Shown in pieces: positions 1 through 7,698 of a stretch of 9,188 bases of DNA (the stretch's first letter is position 1; the number at the start of each line of letters is the position of its first letter). The notes under the pieces are model-generated. The model did not search any database. It was not told the DNA's origin and saw nothing but the letters and a program-made list of their open reading frames with translations. The position numbers and the translations under genes were made by a program. This DNA is from an uncultured Bacteroidota bacterium. Lineage in GTDB: Bacteria; Bacteroidota; Bacteroidia; B-17B0; Aurantibacillaceae. Location: NCBI GenBank assembly GCA_903923915.1, contig CAIXZI010000345.1, positions 1 to 9,188 of the forward strand, read 5' to 3'.

Positions 1-1479
1 ACTCTCGAGGACCAATTACTTAAAACAGAATTAGAGGAAAAAATATTGGATAACATACAACAAGATATTGAAAAAAATAAAAGTATCGATTCATATCAAC
101 TTATTTCTGCCATTGCGGGTAGCCAAGAAGAAGGTGGTATAAAAGATATAGTAGTTAATTTACAAAAACTATTATCAGAAAAAGAAAACTTATTGTTTCA
201 GGTAAAACCAACCAGCGAAGAGATTAAGCGCGTTAACTTTCAAGTAGAAAATCAAAAAAACCTATTAGTGCAAAGTATTTTTTCGTTGCGAAAAAAAATG
301 CAGTCTAAGTATCAAAATTTAAAATTAAAATCAAATGAATACGAAAGCAAATATACTTCTCAACCTGAAAAGGAAATAGAGTACGCTCGTTTAATGCGGT
401 TTTTTAGCATCAACGAAAAATATTATACGCTTTTACTAGAGAAAAAAACAGAATTTGCCATTTCAAAAGCCGGCTTTGTATCACAAACTATTGTATTAGA
501 AAAAGGGATGGCAAATATGAACCCAATTTCGCCTAACAAACAAAACATTATGCTAACGGCCATATTAGTTGCGTTTCTAATAGGCCTGAGTATTATTATA
601 ATTAGATATTTAATGCACAACGATATTAATTCGTTAAACGAAATAACTAAGCAGATGAGTGCGGGATTAAATATTTTGGGTATTGTGCCAAGCTATGATA
701 AAGAAATTCCGGTATCGCAATTGGTAGTGGATAAAAACCCAAAATCGTTAATAGCAGAATCGTTTAGAACTTTACGAAGTAATTTGCAATATATTTCAAA
801 CACCGAAGGCACAAAAATAATAGCCCTTACATCAACTGTATCAGGTGAAGGAAAAACATTTGTTGCCATTAATTTGGCAGGTATTATTGCGTTTTCAAAC
901 AAAAAAGTAATCATCTTAGATTTGGATATGCGTAAACCCAAAATACACAAGGGCTTTAGTGTTACCAACGAAAAAGGGATGAGCACATTGCTTATAGAAA
1001 AAAACACCTTAGAAGAATGTATAAATAAAAGTTCATTACCAGGTTTAGATTTTATTACTGCAGGGCCAATTCCGCCTAATCCTTCTGAGTTAATTATTAG
1101 TCCTAAAATGGATGAAATATTAAATCAACTTAAAAAAACGTACGATGTTATTGTGATTGATAACCCGCCTATTGGTTTGGTAACAGATGGTGTAGCCATG
1201 ATAGCCAAGGCAGATTACCCTATTTATGTTTTTAGATCAGATTACTCTAAACGAAATTACATTCAAATATTAGATAGGTTGCAAAACGAAAACAAAGTAC
1301 AACATCTTTCGGTTGTGCTAAACGGCGTTGATATTAATCGAAACACGTATGGTTATAACTACGGCTATGGTTATGGATACGGTTATGGATACGGTAACAA
1401 ATATGGATACTACGAAGAGAAAGCCACAGATAAAAAGAAGAAAAAGGGATTATTTAGAAAAAAAATAAGTGTAAGTTAA
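1..1479 (+). CDS. Polysaccharide co-polymerase / tyrosine autokinase (Wzc-CpsD type), 5' partial
   Basis: The frame is open from base 1, so the N-terminus (Wzz domain and first membrane helix) lies outside the window. 492 codons remain. Numbering from window codon 1: a coiled-coil-rich periplasmic segment to about codon 120; a GNVR-like stretch with PEKE (about 122-157); a membrane helix (about 183-205); then the cytoplasmic BY-kinase domain. That domain shows Walker A SGEGKT (281-286), Walker A' LDLDMRKP (306-313) and Walker B VIDNPP (385-390). The tail has 11 tyrosines in 22 codons (450-471), followed by a Lys-rich end. In this family such kinases autophosphorylate the tyrosine cluster and cycle oligomerisation to control capsule or exopolysaccharide chain length and export. 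The TTG at 46 is not a credible start, because coding sequence continues upstream. It lies 2 bases before rmlC, which supports the polysaccharide role. The family call is secure; the exact polymer is unknown. Confidence 0.93.
   Translation, partial: TLEDQLLKTELEEKILDNIQQDIEKNKSIDSYQLISAIAGSQEEGGIKDIVVNLQKLLSEKENLLFQVKPTSEEIKRVNFQVENQKNLLVQSIFSLRKKMQSKYQNLKLKSNEYESKYTSQPEKEIEYARLMRFFSINEKYYTLLLEKKTEFAISKAGFVSQTIVLEKGMANMNPISPNKQNIMLTAILVAFLIGLSIIIIRYLMHNDINSLNEITKQMSAGLNILGIVPSYDKEIPVSQLVVDKNPKSLIAESFRTLRSNLQYISNTEGTKIIALTSTVSGEGKTFVAINLAGIIAFSNKKVIILDLDMRKPKIHKGFSVTNEKGMSTLLIEKNTLEECINKSSLPGLDFITAGPIPPNPSELIISPKMDEILNQLKKTYDVIVIDNPPIGLVTDGVAMIAKADYPIYVFRSDYSKRNYIQILDRLQNENKVQHLSVVLNGVDINRNTYGYNYGYGYGYGYGYGNKYGYYEEKATDKKKKKGLFRKKISVS
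1369..1392 (+). repeat. Two exact 12-bp tandem copies in the kinase Tyr-Gly tail
   Basis: GGTTATGGATAC occurs twice back to back (1369-1380 and 1381-1392), inside a looser run of Tyr-Gly codons at 1348-1413. Each unit codes for Gly-Tyr-Gly-Tyr, so gain or loss of a copy would keep the frame and change the number of phospho-acceptor tyrosines by two. Confidence 0.85.
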
Positions 1480-1481
1480 AT

Positions 1482-2024
1482 ATGATTATTGAAAAAACTT
1501 TTATTGAAGGGTTACTTGTATTAAAACCAAAAGTATTTGAAGATTCTCGCGGATATTTTTTTGAGTGTTTTAATCAAAAAATTTTGGAAGAAGCTGGGTT
1601 AAAAGAAACTTTTGTACAAGATAACCAATCACTTTCTCAAAAAGGTGTATTACGCGGTATGCACACACAACAACCACCACACGCGCAAGGTAAATTAGTG
1701 CGCGTTATTAAAGGTGCTGTGCTTGATGTAGTAGTTGATATCAGAAAACAATCGCCTACGTATGGCAAATATTTTGCCATTGAATTAAATGAACAAAATA
1801 AAACTATGTTTTGGGTGCCAATAGGTTTTGCACATGGGTTTTTAACGTTGGCAGATAACACCATCTTTCACTACAAATGCACTAATTATTATAATAAAGA
1901 ATCTGAAGCTTGTGTTTTATGGAACGATAAAGACATTAATATAAACTGGAACATTGAAAACCCACTTCTTTCAGAAAAAGATAAAGTAGGCACTCCTTTA
2001 AAAGATTTTGTTTCTCCTTTTTAA
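1482..2024 (+). CDS. rmlC: dTDP-4-dehydrorhamnose 3,5-epimerase
   Basis: A 180-residue cupin protein of normal length for RmlC (also called RfbC). The family epimerises C3 and C5 of dTDP-4-keto-6-deoxyglucose, the third step from glucose-1-phosphate to dTDP-L-rhamnose, in the cytoplasm. Visible family features: DSRGYFFE near residue 21; QDNQSLSQKGVLRGMH (46-61), with His61 matching the catalytic base of the LRGxH motif; GKLVRV with Lys71; VPIGFAHGF (112-120); and a Tyr-rich stretch around 131-137, where the catalytic acid tyrosine of the family lies. The ATG at 1482 starts 2 bases after the kinase stop, with no clear Shine-Dalgarno, which is common in this phylum and fits coupled translation. 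The other rhamnose genes (rmlA, rmlB, rmlD) are not in the window. A related sugar epimerase of the same fold is possible but less likely. Confidence 0.94.
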   Translation: MIIEKTFIEGLLVLKPKVFEDSRGYFFECFNQKILEEAGLKETFVQDNQSLSQKGVLRGMHTQQPPHAQGKLVRVIKGAVLDVVVDIRKQSPTYGKYFAIELNEQNKTMFWVPIGFAHGFLTLADNTIFHYKCTNYYNKESEACVLWNDKDININWNIENPLLSEKDKVGTPLKDFVSPF

Positions 2025-2030
2025 TCATCG

Positions 2031-3116
2031 ATGAATTTTTTAGCGAACATACCGTTATTATATACTTTGCTGTTTTGCGGAACGCTTATTTTCTCTATCT
2101 TAATAAATGAGTTGCTTCTAAATTTCTCTAAAAACTTAGGTACGCGTAGAAACAATAGTGTACAAATAAGATGGAGCTCAACAGCCAAGCCAGCCTTGGG
2201 GGGATTATCATTTTATATTGTTTTTTTATTTGCTTTTATTACCCTAGAAATTATTACACAAGGCAAACAGGGTTTTTTTTCTACCCTAAAAATAGTAGGC
2301 CTTTTATGCTCTGTTACCGCAGCTTTTTTAATGGGCATGGCAGATGATGCGTATGATACCAAACCCCTTGTAAAATTTATTGTTCAGTGTTTATGCGGCA
2401 TTATACTCATTAGTACAGGCACAAAAATAAATTCGTTTGAAAGCGAATTTTTGAATTACTCCCTAACTATTTTTTGGGTGGTAGCCATCATGAATTCCAT
2501 TAACATGTTAGATAATATGGATGGTATATCTGCGGTTACAACACTTGCCATTTGTATTTTTGCTGTTTTTTTTAGTGCACAAATGAATTTAGAAACACAG
2601 CCGCTTACCCTTATTATAATTGCTGTTATTGGAACACTTTGTGGGTTTTTGGCCTATAATTGGCATCCTTCTAAAATGTTTATGGGCGATAGCGGCAGTC
2701 AATTTTTAGGTATTTTTTTAGCCTTCTGTGGTATCGAATTTTGTTGGAATATACCTGTAATTGAAAAAAACAATTTCCCAATTATTTACCCGATAAATAA
2801 TTTAATTTTAGTTGCCTTGGTTTTTATTATGCCACTTACAGATACAGCCATTGTAGTAATTAATCGAACGCTAAAAGGCTCATCTCCTTTTGTTGGCGGC
2901 AAAGATCATACAACACATAATTTATTTTACAATGGTGTTACCGAAAAAAAAATAGCATTTTTGTTTTTTATGATAAATATAATTGGCGCAGGTTTGGCTT
3001 TATACTTAATCAATCAGTCAGATTTTAATTTACAGCGTTCCTTGTTAATTGCCGCCTATCCTGTTTCTTTGTTTTTGTTTTTGCTGTATCTTACAAGGCG
3101 AAAACGCCATGCTTAA
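2031..3116 (+). CDS. Polyprenyl-phosphate sugar-1-phosphate transferase, WecA/TagO/MraY superfamily
   Basis: A 361-residue polytopic membrane protein with about ten hydrophobic segments. It belongs to the family that moves a sugar-1-phosphate from a UDP-sugar to undecaprenyl phosphate at the inner membrane, the first committed step for O-antigen, teichoic acid or capsule repeat units. Motifs in order: GGLSFY (57-62); Mg-binding DDAYD (105-109); NSINMLDNMDG (155-165), the NxxNxxDG signature; MGDSGS (218-223); DTAIVVINR (271-279); and KDHTTH (291-296), which takes the place of the His-rich loop of WecA-type enzymes. The sequence favours the WecA/TagO branch over MraY, because the MraY-specific muraymycin-site motifs are not evident and the gene lies among polysaccharide genes, not in a mur cluster. 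The donor sugar (often UDP-GlcNAc) cannot be read from sequence. The gene starts 6 bases after rmlC, and its last 8 bases overlap the next gene. Confidence 0.9.
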   Translation: MNFLANIPLLYTLLFCGTLIFSILINELLLNFSKNLGTRRNNSVQIRWSSTAKPALGGLSFYIVFLFAFITLEIITQGKQGFFSTLKIVGLLCSVTAAFLMGMADDAYDTKPLVKFIVQCLCGIILISTGTKINSFESEFLNYSLTIFWVVAIMNSINMLDNMDGISAVTTLAICIFAVFFSAQMNLETQPLTLIIIAVIGTLCGFLAYNWHPSKMFMGDSGSQFLGIFLAFCGIEFCWNIPVIEKNNFPIIYPINNLILVALVFIMPLTDTAIVVINRTLKGSSPFVGGKDHTTHNLFYNGVTEKKIAFLFFMINIIGAGLALYLINQSDFNLQRSLLIAAYPVSLFLFLLYLTRRKRHA

Positions 3117-4191
3117 TTATAGTAAAAAAATAAATTTTTTAATTTTATCGCTCACTTTTTTTGTCGTTTTTTCTGTAGCCTATTTTATCTCAAAAAAATA
3201 TTTTCACACGCAAGAATCTAACTTAGATTACATCAATCCCGCCGAAAGCCTTTTAGGGTTAAGTATTCCAAAAGATATACATTTTGCCGGAGAAGCTGTT
3301 CCGCAAAATGATTACAGCATTAAAGAAAATTTAGATAAAGCTTTTTCGGGAAATTCATCTTCATCTGCTTTTGTTTTATTTAAACGTTGCGCTCTTTGGT
3401 TTCCACCCATTGAAGCTGTTTTAAAACGAAACAACATCCCGGATGATATAAAATATATTGCCTTAGAAGAAAGTAATCTTACAAATTCGCAATCGTCGCA
3501 AGGTGCCGCGGGTTTTTGGCAGTTTGTACCAAGTACCGGCGCAAACTATGGTTTAGAAATTAATGATGAAGTGGATGAACGTTTTAGTGTAGAAAAAAGC
3601 ACAGAAGCTGCCTGCAAATTTTTTAAAGAAGCGTATAAACATTTTGGTAGCTGGACAATCGCAGCTGCTGCGTATAATCTTGGCACAGGCGGAATTGAAC
3701 AACAATTAAAAAAACAAAAATCTAAAAATTATTACGATTTAATGTTGAATAAAGAAACGGCCAAATACCTTTACAAAGTGTTAGCTTTAAAAACATTAGT
3801 AGAAAATTCTTCTAAACGTAAATTCGGGTCTTCAAAAAGTTTTTATGGTGTACCCTTAAAAGGGTTTAAAGTAGATACGACTATTACTGATTTAACAAGG
3901 TTTGCAGCTTCTTTAGGATATAATTACAATTTGCTTAAAATTTTTAATCCCTGGTTAAGAAAAAACACATTATCCAATCCAAACAAAAAAACATATATCA
4001 TAAACTTTCCTAAAAAAGAATATTTAAAAAATGGATTTACCTATTTTGAAGGAGATTTAGTGAGGGAAATTAAAGACTCATTAACTTTACAAACCGAAAT
4101 TAAATTAGACTCTTCTTCTTTATCACTTGATTCAGAAAAAGAAATAAAAAACAGTAGAAAGGAGATTGAAAAAAATGAGCAACCTCATTAA
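3109..4191 (+). CDS. Membrane-anchored lytic transglycosylase, MltD-like (SLT domain)
   Basis: A 360-residue protein. Residues about 8-28 form one hydrophobic segment after a short Lys-containing head: an uncleaved anchor or signal peptide placing the rest in the periplasm. The SLT domain (about 95-215) has ALEESN with the likely catalytic Glu121, GAAGFWQF (132-139) and AAYNLGTGG (187-195), the three blocks of family 1 lytic transglycosylases. These enzymes cut the MurNAc-GlcNAc bond of peptidoglycan and leave 1,6-anhydro-MurNAc. Residues about 250-305 resemble the divergent linker and LysM-like region of Bacteroidota MltD proteins, but no clear LysM is visible. The ATG at 3109 was chosen because it precedes a proper signal anchor. 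An in-frame upstream start at 3049 would only add residues read from inside the previous gene. It overlaps its upstream neighbour by 8 bases and uvrA by 17. In this operon it may make room in the wall for polysaccharide export (inference). Confidence 0.88.
   Translation: MLNYSKKINFLILSLTFFVVFSVAYFISKKYFHTQESNLDYINPAESLLGLSIPKDIHFAGEAVPQNDYSIKENLDKAFSGNSSSSAFVLFKRCALWFPPIEAVLKRNNIPDDIKYIALEESNLTNSQSSQGAAGFWQFVPSTGANYGLEINDEVDERFSVEKSTEAACKFFKEAYKHFGSWTIAAAAYNLGTGGIEQQLKKQKSKNYYDLMLNKETAKYLYKVLALKTLVENSSKRKFGSSKSFYGVPLKGFKVDTTITDLTRFAASLGYNYNLLKIFNPWLRKNTLSNPNKKTYIINFPKKEYLKNGFTYFEGDLVREIKDSLTLQTEIKLDSSSLSLDSEKEIKNSRKEIEKNEQPH
4156..4164 (+). promoter_or_regulatory. Strong Shine-Dalgarno for uvrA inside the upstream gene
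   Basis: AGAAAGGAG lies 10 bases before the ATG at 4175 and within the coding end of the transglycosylase gene. It decides the uvrA start: the alternative TTG at 4166 would be only 1 base from GGAG and could not use it. It stands out because the other starts in this window have no comparable motif. Confidence 0.6.
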
Positions 4192-7024
4192 CGAAGAAGA
4201 TTTTATTGAAGTAATTGGCGCACGCGCGCACAATCTCAAAAATATTGATGTAAGCATTCCACGTAATCAACTTGTGGTTATAACAGGCTTAAGCGGCAGC
4301 GGAAAATCGTCTTTAGCATTTGATACCATTTATGCAGAAGGCCAACGCAGATATATTGAAACATTCAATTCATACGCCCGCCAGTTTTTAGGAAACTTAG
4401 AGCGACCTGATGTAGATAAAATAACAGGTTTATCTCCGGTAATTGCCATCGAACAAAAAACGGTAAGTAAAAGTCCGCGCTCTACCGTAGGAACAATTAC
4501 CGAAATTTATGATTTTATGCGTTTGCTTTTTGCGCGTGCAGGCGAAGCGTTCTCGTATGTTTCGGGAGAAAAAATGGTGCGTTATACCGATGAGCAAATT
4601 ATTGATTTGATTATCGGGAAATATAACAAGAAGAAAATAAATATTCTTGCACCGGTTGTAAAAGGACGTAAAGGCCATTACCGTGAATTGTTTGAACAGA
4701 TACGGAAGTCAGGCTTTACCAAGGTTCGTATAGATGGCGAGATAAAAGATATTACGCCTAAAATGCAATTAGATCGTTACAAAATTCATGATATAGAAAT
4801 TGTAATTGATAGAATTGAAATTGCTACCAACATTCGTCCTCGCTTAGCACAATCCTTACAAACGGGCATGAAACAAGCCAAAGGCACCATAATGGTTTTG
4901 GAACATGAGGAAAAGAAAAATTCTAAATTGAAAGCGCAATTTTTTTCTCGCTTTTTAATGTGCCCTACAAGTGGCATTTCGTATGACGAGCCTGCGCCAA
5001 ATATGTTTTCGTTCAATTCGCCGTATGGCGCTTGCCCAAAGTGTAACGGCTTAGGAGTTATATCAGAAATTGATATTCATAAAATTGTTGCCAATCCAAA
5101 ACTATCTTTAAAAAAAGGTGCCATAACTATTTTAGGCGATTATAAAAAAGGTTGGATATTTAATCAGTTGGAGGCTATTGGGCAAACGTATGATTTTACG
5201 CTTGATACTCCTTTTGAAGAAATTGATGAAGCTGCTGTAAATGTTATTTTATATGGTAGTGAAGAATTGTTTAAAGTAAAAACGGAAGGCAATGATGAGG
5301 GCTACTCTATGGCGTTTGAAGGTATTGCAAATTTTATTACGAAGCAAGCCGAAGAAAATCCGTCGCCTGCTATGCAGCGTTGGGTGCAAGGGTTTACCAA
5401 TAAAATTAATTGTCCGGAATGTAACGGCACGCGTTTAAAAAAAGAAGCACTTTATTTTAGAATTGATAAAAAAAATATTGCAGAATTATCTCAGTTAGAT
5501 ACTGCATCCCTTAACGCATTTTTTAAAGACATAGAAAAACGATTAACCAAATCGCAACAAATAATTGCCAAAGAAATTCTAAAAGAAATTCGTGCACGTA
5601 TTGGTTTTTTATTGGAAGTTGGTTTAGATTATGTTTCACTTAATTTGAGTTCTAAATCTCTGTCAGGTGGCGAGGCTCAACGAATACGACTTGCCACGCA
5701 AATAGGATCACAATTAGTAGGCGTGTTATACATTTTAGATGAGCCAAGTATAGGTTTGCATCAGCGCGATAACGAACGTTTAATTACCGCATTAAAAAAT
5801 TTACGCGATGCAGGTAATTCTGTTTTGGTAGTTGAACACGATAAAGATATTATGCTTGCTGCCGATTATGTTATTGATATTGGTCCTGGTGCAGGCATTC
5901 ATGGTGGAAACATTGTGGCTGCATCAACGCCTAAAGAAATGTTGAAACATAATACGGTTACGGCGCAATACATTACAGGTAAAAAAGAAATTCCTGTTCC
6001 TAAACAAAGAAGAAAAGGCAACGGTACAAAAATTATTTTAAAAGGTGCCACCGGAAATAATTTAAAAAATGTTTCGGCAGAATTTCCTTTGGGTTGTTTT
6101 ATAGGTGTAACAGGCGTTTCGGGCTCCGGTAAATCAACGTTGATTAATGAAACATTATATCCAATTCTTAATCAATATTTTTATAAATCAGAAACAAAAC
6201 CGCTTCCTTATAAATCAATTACAGGTTTAGAACATATTGATAAAATTATTGAAATAGATCAATCGCCTATTGGACGCACTCCGCGTAGTAACCCGGCTAC
6301 TTATACAAAAGTGTTTGATGATATACGTAATTTGTTTGCAGCTTTACCTGAAGCCAATATTCGTGGATACAAGCCAGGTCGTTTCTCTTTCAATGTAAAA
6401 GGAGGTCGTTGTGAAACCTGTGGTGGTGCAGGTATGAAAACCATTGAAATGAATTTCTTGCCCGATGTTTATGTTTTGTGCGATGAATGCCATGGAAAAA
6501 GATATAACCGTGAAACATTAGAAATTCGCTACAAAGGAAAATCTATCAACGATGTGTTGAACATGACCATTGATCAGGCTGTCGAATTTTTTGAACACAT
6601 TCCATACATTAATCAAAGAATAAAAACATTATACGATGTTGGTTTAGGTTATATAACACTTGGGCAGCAGGCTACAACCCTTAGTGGGGGAGAGGCTCAG
6701 CGTGTTAAACTTGCAACCGAGCTTAGCAAAAAAGATACCGGTAAAACATTTTATATCTTAGATGAACCAACAACAGGCTTACATTTTGAAGATATTCGCA
6801 TTTTATTAGATGTGCTTAACCGTTTGGTAGAAAATGGAAATACGGTTTTAGTAATTGAGCATAATTTGGATATTATTAAAGTTGCCGATTACATTATTGA
6901 TATTGGCCCTGAAGGTGGTGCGCGTGGCGGACAAATACTTTGCACCGGCACACCAGAAGAAATCATAAAAAACAAAGAAAGCTTTACGGCCAGGTTTTTG
7001 AAAAAAGAATTGAAAGGTAAGTAG
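4175..7024 (+). CDS. uvrA: UvrABC excinuclease subunit A
   Basis: A 949-residue UvrA of full length. It is the dimeric DNA-damage sensor of nucleotide excision repair, which loads UvrB at lesions. ATPase I: Walker A GLSGSGKSS (38-46), signature LSGGE (496-500), Walker B ending LDEP (521-524). ATPase II: Walker A GVSGSGKST (647-655), LSGGE (836-840), LDEP with Asp863 and Glu864. The C-terminal zinc finger is complete: Cys746, Cys749, Cys769, Cys772. A CPEC pair lies at 413-416. The insertion-domain finger has Cys263, Cys287 and Cys290, but Ser266 sits where the second cysteine is expected (CPTS instead of CPxC). The start at 4175 is set by the ribosome binding site at 4156-4164; the gene overlaps its neighbour by 17 bases. 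It is probably co-transcribed with the polysaccharide genes, although it may also have an internal promoter I cannot see. No terminator hairpin is evident after its TAG. Confidence 0.97.
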   Translation: MSNLINEEDFIEVIGARAHNLKNIDVSIPRNQLVVITGLSGSGKSSLAFDTIYAEGQRRYIETFNSYARQFLGNLERPDVDKITGLSPVIAIEQKTVSKSPRSTVGTITEIYDFMRLLFARAGEAFSYVSGEKMVRYTDEQIIDLIIGKYNKKKINILAPVVKGRKGHYRELFEQIRKSGFTKVRIDGEIKDITPKMQLDRYKIHDIEIVIDRIEIATNIRPRLAQSLQTGMKQAKGTIMVLEHEEKKNSKLKAQFFSRFLMCPTSGISYDEPAPNMFSFNSPYGACPKCNGLGVISEIDIHKIVANPKLSLKKGAITILGDYKKGWIFNQLEAIGQTYDFTLDTPFEEIDEAAVNVILYGSEELFKVKTEGNDEGYSMAFEGIANFITKQAEENPSPAMQRWVQGFTNKINCPECNGTRLKKEALYFRIDKKNIAELSQLDTASLNAFFKDIEKRLTKSQQIIAKEILKEIRARIGFLLEVGLDYVSLNLSSKSLSGGEAQRIRLATQIGSQLVGVLYILDEPSIGLHQRDNERLITALKNLRDAGNSVLVVEHDKDIMLAADYVIDIGPGAGIHGGNIVAASTPKEMLKHNTVTAQYITGKKEIPVPKQRRKGNGTKIILKGATGNNLKNVSAEFPLGCFIGVTGVSGSGKSTLINETLYPILNQYFYKSETKPLPYKSITGLEHIDKIIEIDQSPIGRTPRSNPATYTKVFDDIRNLFAALPEANIRGYKPGRFSFNVKGGRCETCGGAGMKTIEMNFLPDVYVLCDECHGKRYNRETLEIRYKGKSINDVLNMTIDQAVEFFEHIPYINQRIKTLYDVGLGYITLGQQATTLSGGEAQRVKLATELSKKDTGKTFYILDEPTTGLHFEDIRILLDVLNRLVENGNTVLVIEHNLDIIKVADYIIDIGPEGGARGGQILCTGTPEEIIKNKESFTARFLKKELKGK

Positions 7025-7129
7025 GTTTATTTTAAGTAATGGCTTCCTCTCCTCTGTAAGCTCCCCTGAAATTGGACCATTTAAAAGTTGATTAAATATA
7101 TAATAATTAACTTTAAAAGACAATTTAAG

Positions 7130-7396
7130 ATGAAAAAAACAAGATTTACAGAAGTTCAAATTGTAAAAGCAATTAAAGAACATGAAAATGGAAGAGATGC
7201 AAAAGATATTTGCAGGGAGTTAAACATTACTACGGCAGCCTTCTATAAGTGGAGGCAGCGTTACGGAGGAATAGAAGTAAATGAGCTGAAGAAAGTAAAA
7301 GAACTCGAAGCAGAAAACTCCAGGCTAAAGAAGATGTATGCAGATCTTAGCTTACTGCATTATGCGTTAAAGGATGCTATGGAAAAAAAGCTTTAG
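7130..7396 (+). CDS. IS3-family transposase OrfA
   Basis: An 88-residue protein starting MKKTRFTEVQIVKAIKEHE. It has a helix-turn-helix of the HTH_Tnp_1 type (about 5-45, with DICRELNITTAAFYKWRQRYGG) and then a Leu/Glu/Lys-rich coiled coil (about 50-80) that serves oligomerisation in this family. OrfA binds the inverted repeats and, alone, acts as a regulator of transposition. The ATG at 7130 is preferred to an in-frame TTG at 7088, because the family begins with this MKK-R-FT pattern. It ends at TAG 7394-7396, just after an A7G run used for frameshifting into orfB. It is intact, but since its partner is broken it can only be inert or act in trans on related elements. Confidence 0.88.
   Translation: MKKTRFTEVQIVKAIKEHENGRDAKDICRELNITTAAFYKWRQRYGGIEVNELKKVKELEAENSRLKKMYADLSLLHYALKDAMEKKL
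7369..7390 (+). promoter_or_regulatory. Programmed -1 frameshift signal between orfA and orfB
   Basis: The heptamer A-AAA-AAG (7384-7390) is in the orfA reading phase (GAA-AAA-AAG). A -1 slip there continues as Ala-Leu-Val-Pro-Glu-Glu into orfB. An SD-like AAAGGA at 7369-7374 lies 9 bases upstream, as in the stimulators known for dnaX and IS911. The orfA stop follows 3 bases after the heptamer. Confidence 0.75.
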
Positions 7397-7698
7397 TACC
7401 TGAAGAAAAGGGTCAGCTTGCTCAGCACATGATTAAAGAACATGGGGTAAGTTGTCGTCAGGCATGTAAGCTACTAAGCCTACCCAGAAGCACATTCAAT
7501 TACAAATCTAAACTCAAAGACGATTCACCCATAATGGATGAGCTACATCAACTTGTAGATAAACATCCTGCCATTGGGTTTTGGCAAAGCTTTTATCGGA
7601 TACGAAGAAAAGGATTTATTTGGAATCATAAAAAAGTATACACTATTATTAATAGTATAATAATTATTTTTCATGTTGAAGTTTTTGAATTATGTTAA
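7390..7698 (+). pseudogene. IS3-family transposase OrfB, 3' truncated
   Basis: This frame is -1 relative to orfA and joins it through the slippery site at 7384-7390; an internal ATG is at 7429. It reads like the N-terminus of IS3-family OrfB: KEHGVSCRQACKLLSLPRST (helix-turn-helix), then DELHQLVDKHPAIGFWQ and IWNHKKVY, the region just before the rve integrase core. After about base 7641 the translation turns into an unrelated tail rich in Ile and Phe, ending at TAA 7696-7698. Family members have about 270-290 residues, so some two thirds, with the whole DDE catalytic triad, are missing. It cannot catalyse transposition. Confidence 0.82.
7642..7656. repeat. Small AT-only inverted repeat at the IS breakpoint
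   Basis: ACTATT (7642-7647) and AATAGT (7651-7656) are perfect reverse complements around ATT. The repeat sits exactly where similarity to the transposase ends. It contains a single G:C pair per arm, so a functional hairpin is doubtful; it may only mark the junction. Confidence 0.35.

Larger units (their letters stand above)
7055..7645 (+). mobile_element. IS3-family insertion sequence remnant, left end and orfA intact, right part lost
   Basis: The remnant lies 30 bases after the uvrA stop. The left terminus is probably at TG in 7055 (TGTAAGCTCCCCTG) or TG in 7067 (TGAAATTGGACCAT); IS3-family ends begin with TG. orfA, the slippage site and the first quarter of orfB follow. Similarity to OrfB stops near 7641-7645, where the sequence turns into very AT-rich DNA. 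No reverse-complement copy of the left end is visible downstream in the window, so the right inverted repeat and target duplication cannot be found. The OrfA/OrfB style resembles the IS407/IS51-like branch (tentative). Confidence 0.75.

Noticed and set aside
423..1007. Minus-strand open frames inside the kinase gene
   Set aside because: They are antisense shadows of a conserved domain, without plausible domains or spacing.
3049..3108. Earlier in-frame start for the transglycosylase, adding 20 residues
   Set aside because: The extra codons lie inside the transferase gene and would put a Cys/Phe-rich stretch before the real signal anchor. The ATG at 3109 gives a normal N-terminus.
4166..4174. 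TTG start for uvrA
   Set aside because: It is 1 base from GGAG and adds only MKK. The ATG at 4175 has workable spacing to the ribosome binding site.
4430..5016. Minus-strand open frames inside uvrA
   Set aside because: They are antisense to highly conserved UvrA sequence and show no recognisable protein features.
7025..7054. Terminator or promoter between uvrA and the IS
   Set aside because: No inverted repeat followed by a T run and no TAnnTTTG-type promoter element could be found.
6848..7183. Minus-strand open frame of 111 codons across the uvrA end and the IS left end
   Set aside because: It runs antisense to two well-supported genes, spans an insertion junction, and its Phe/Asn-rich product looks like a shadow of AT-rich coding DNA.
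7642..7670. Rho-independent terminator at the IS breakpoint
   Set aside because: The stem is 6 bp with one G:C pair, and the following bases are mixed A/T instead of a clean T run.
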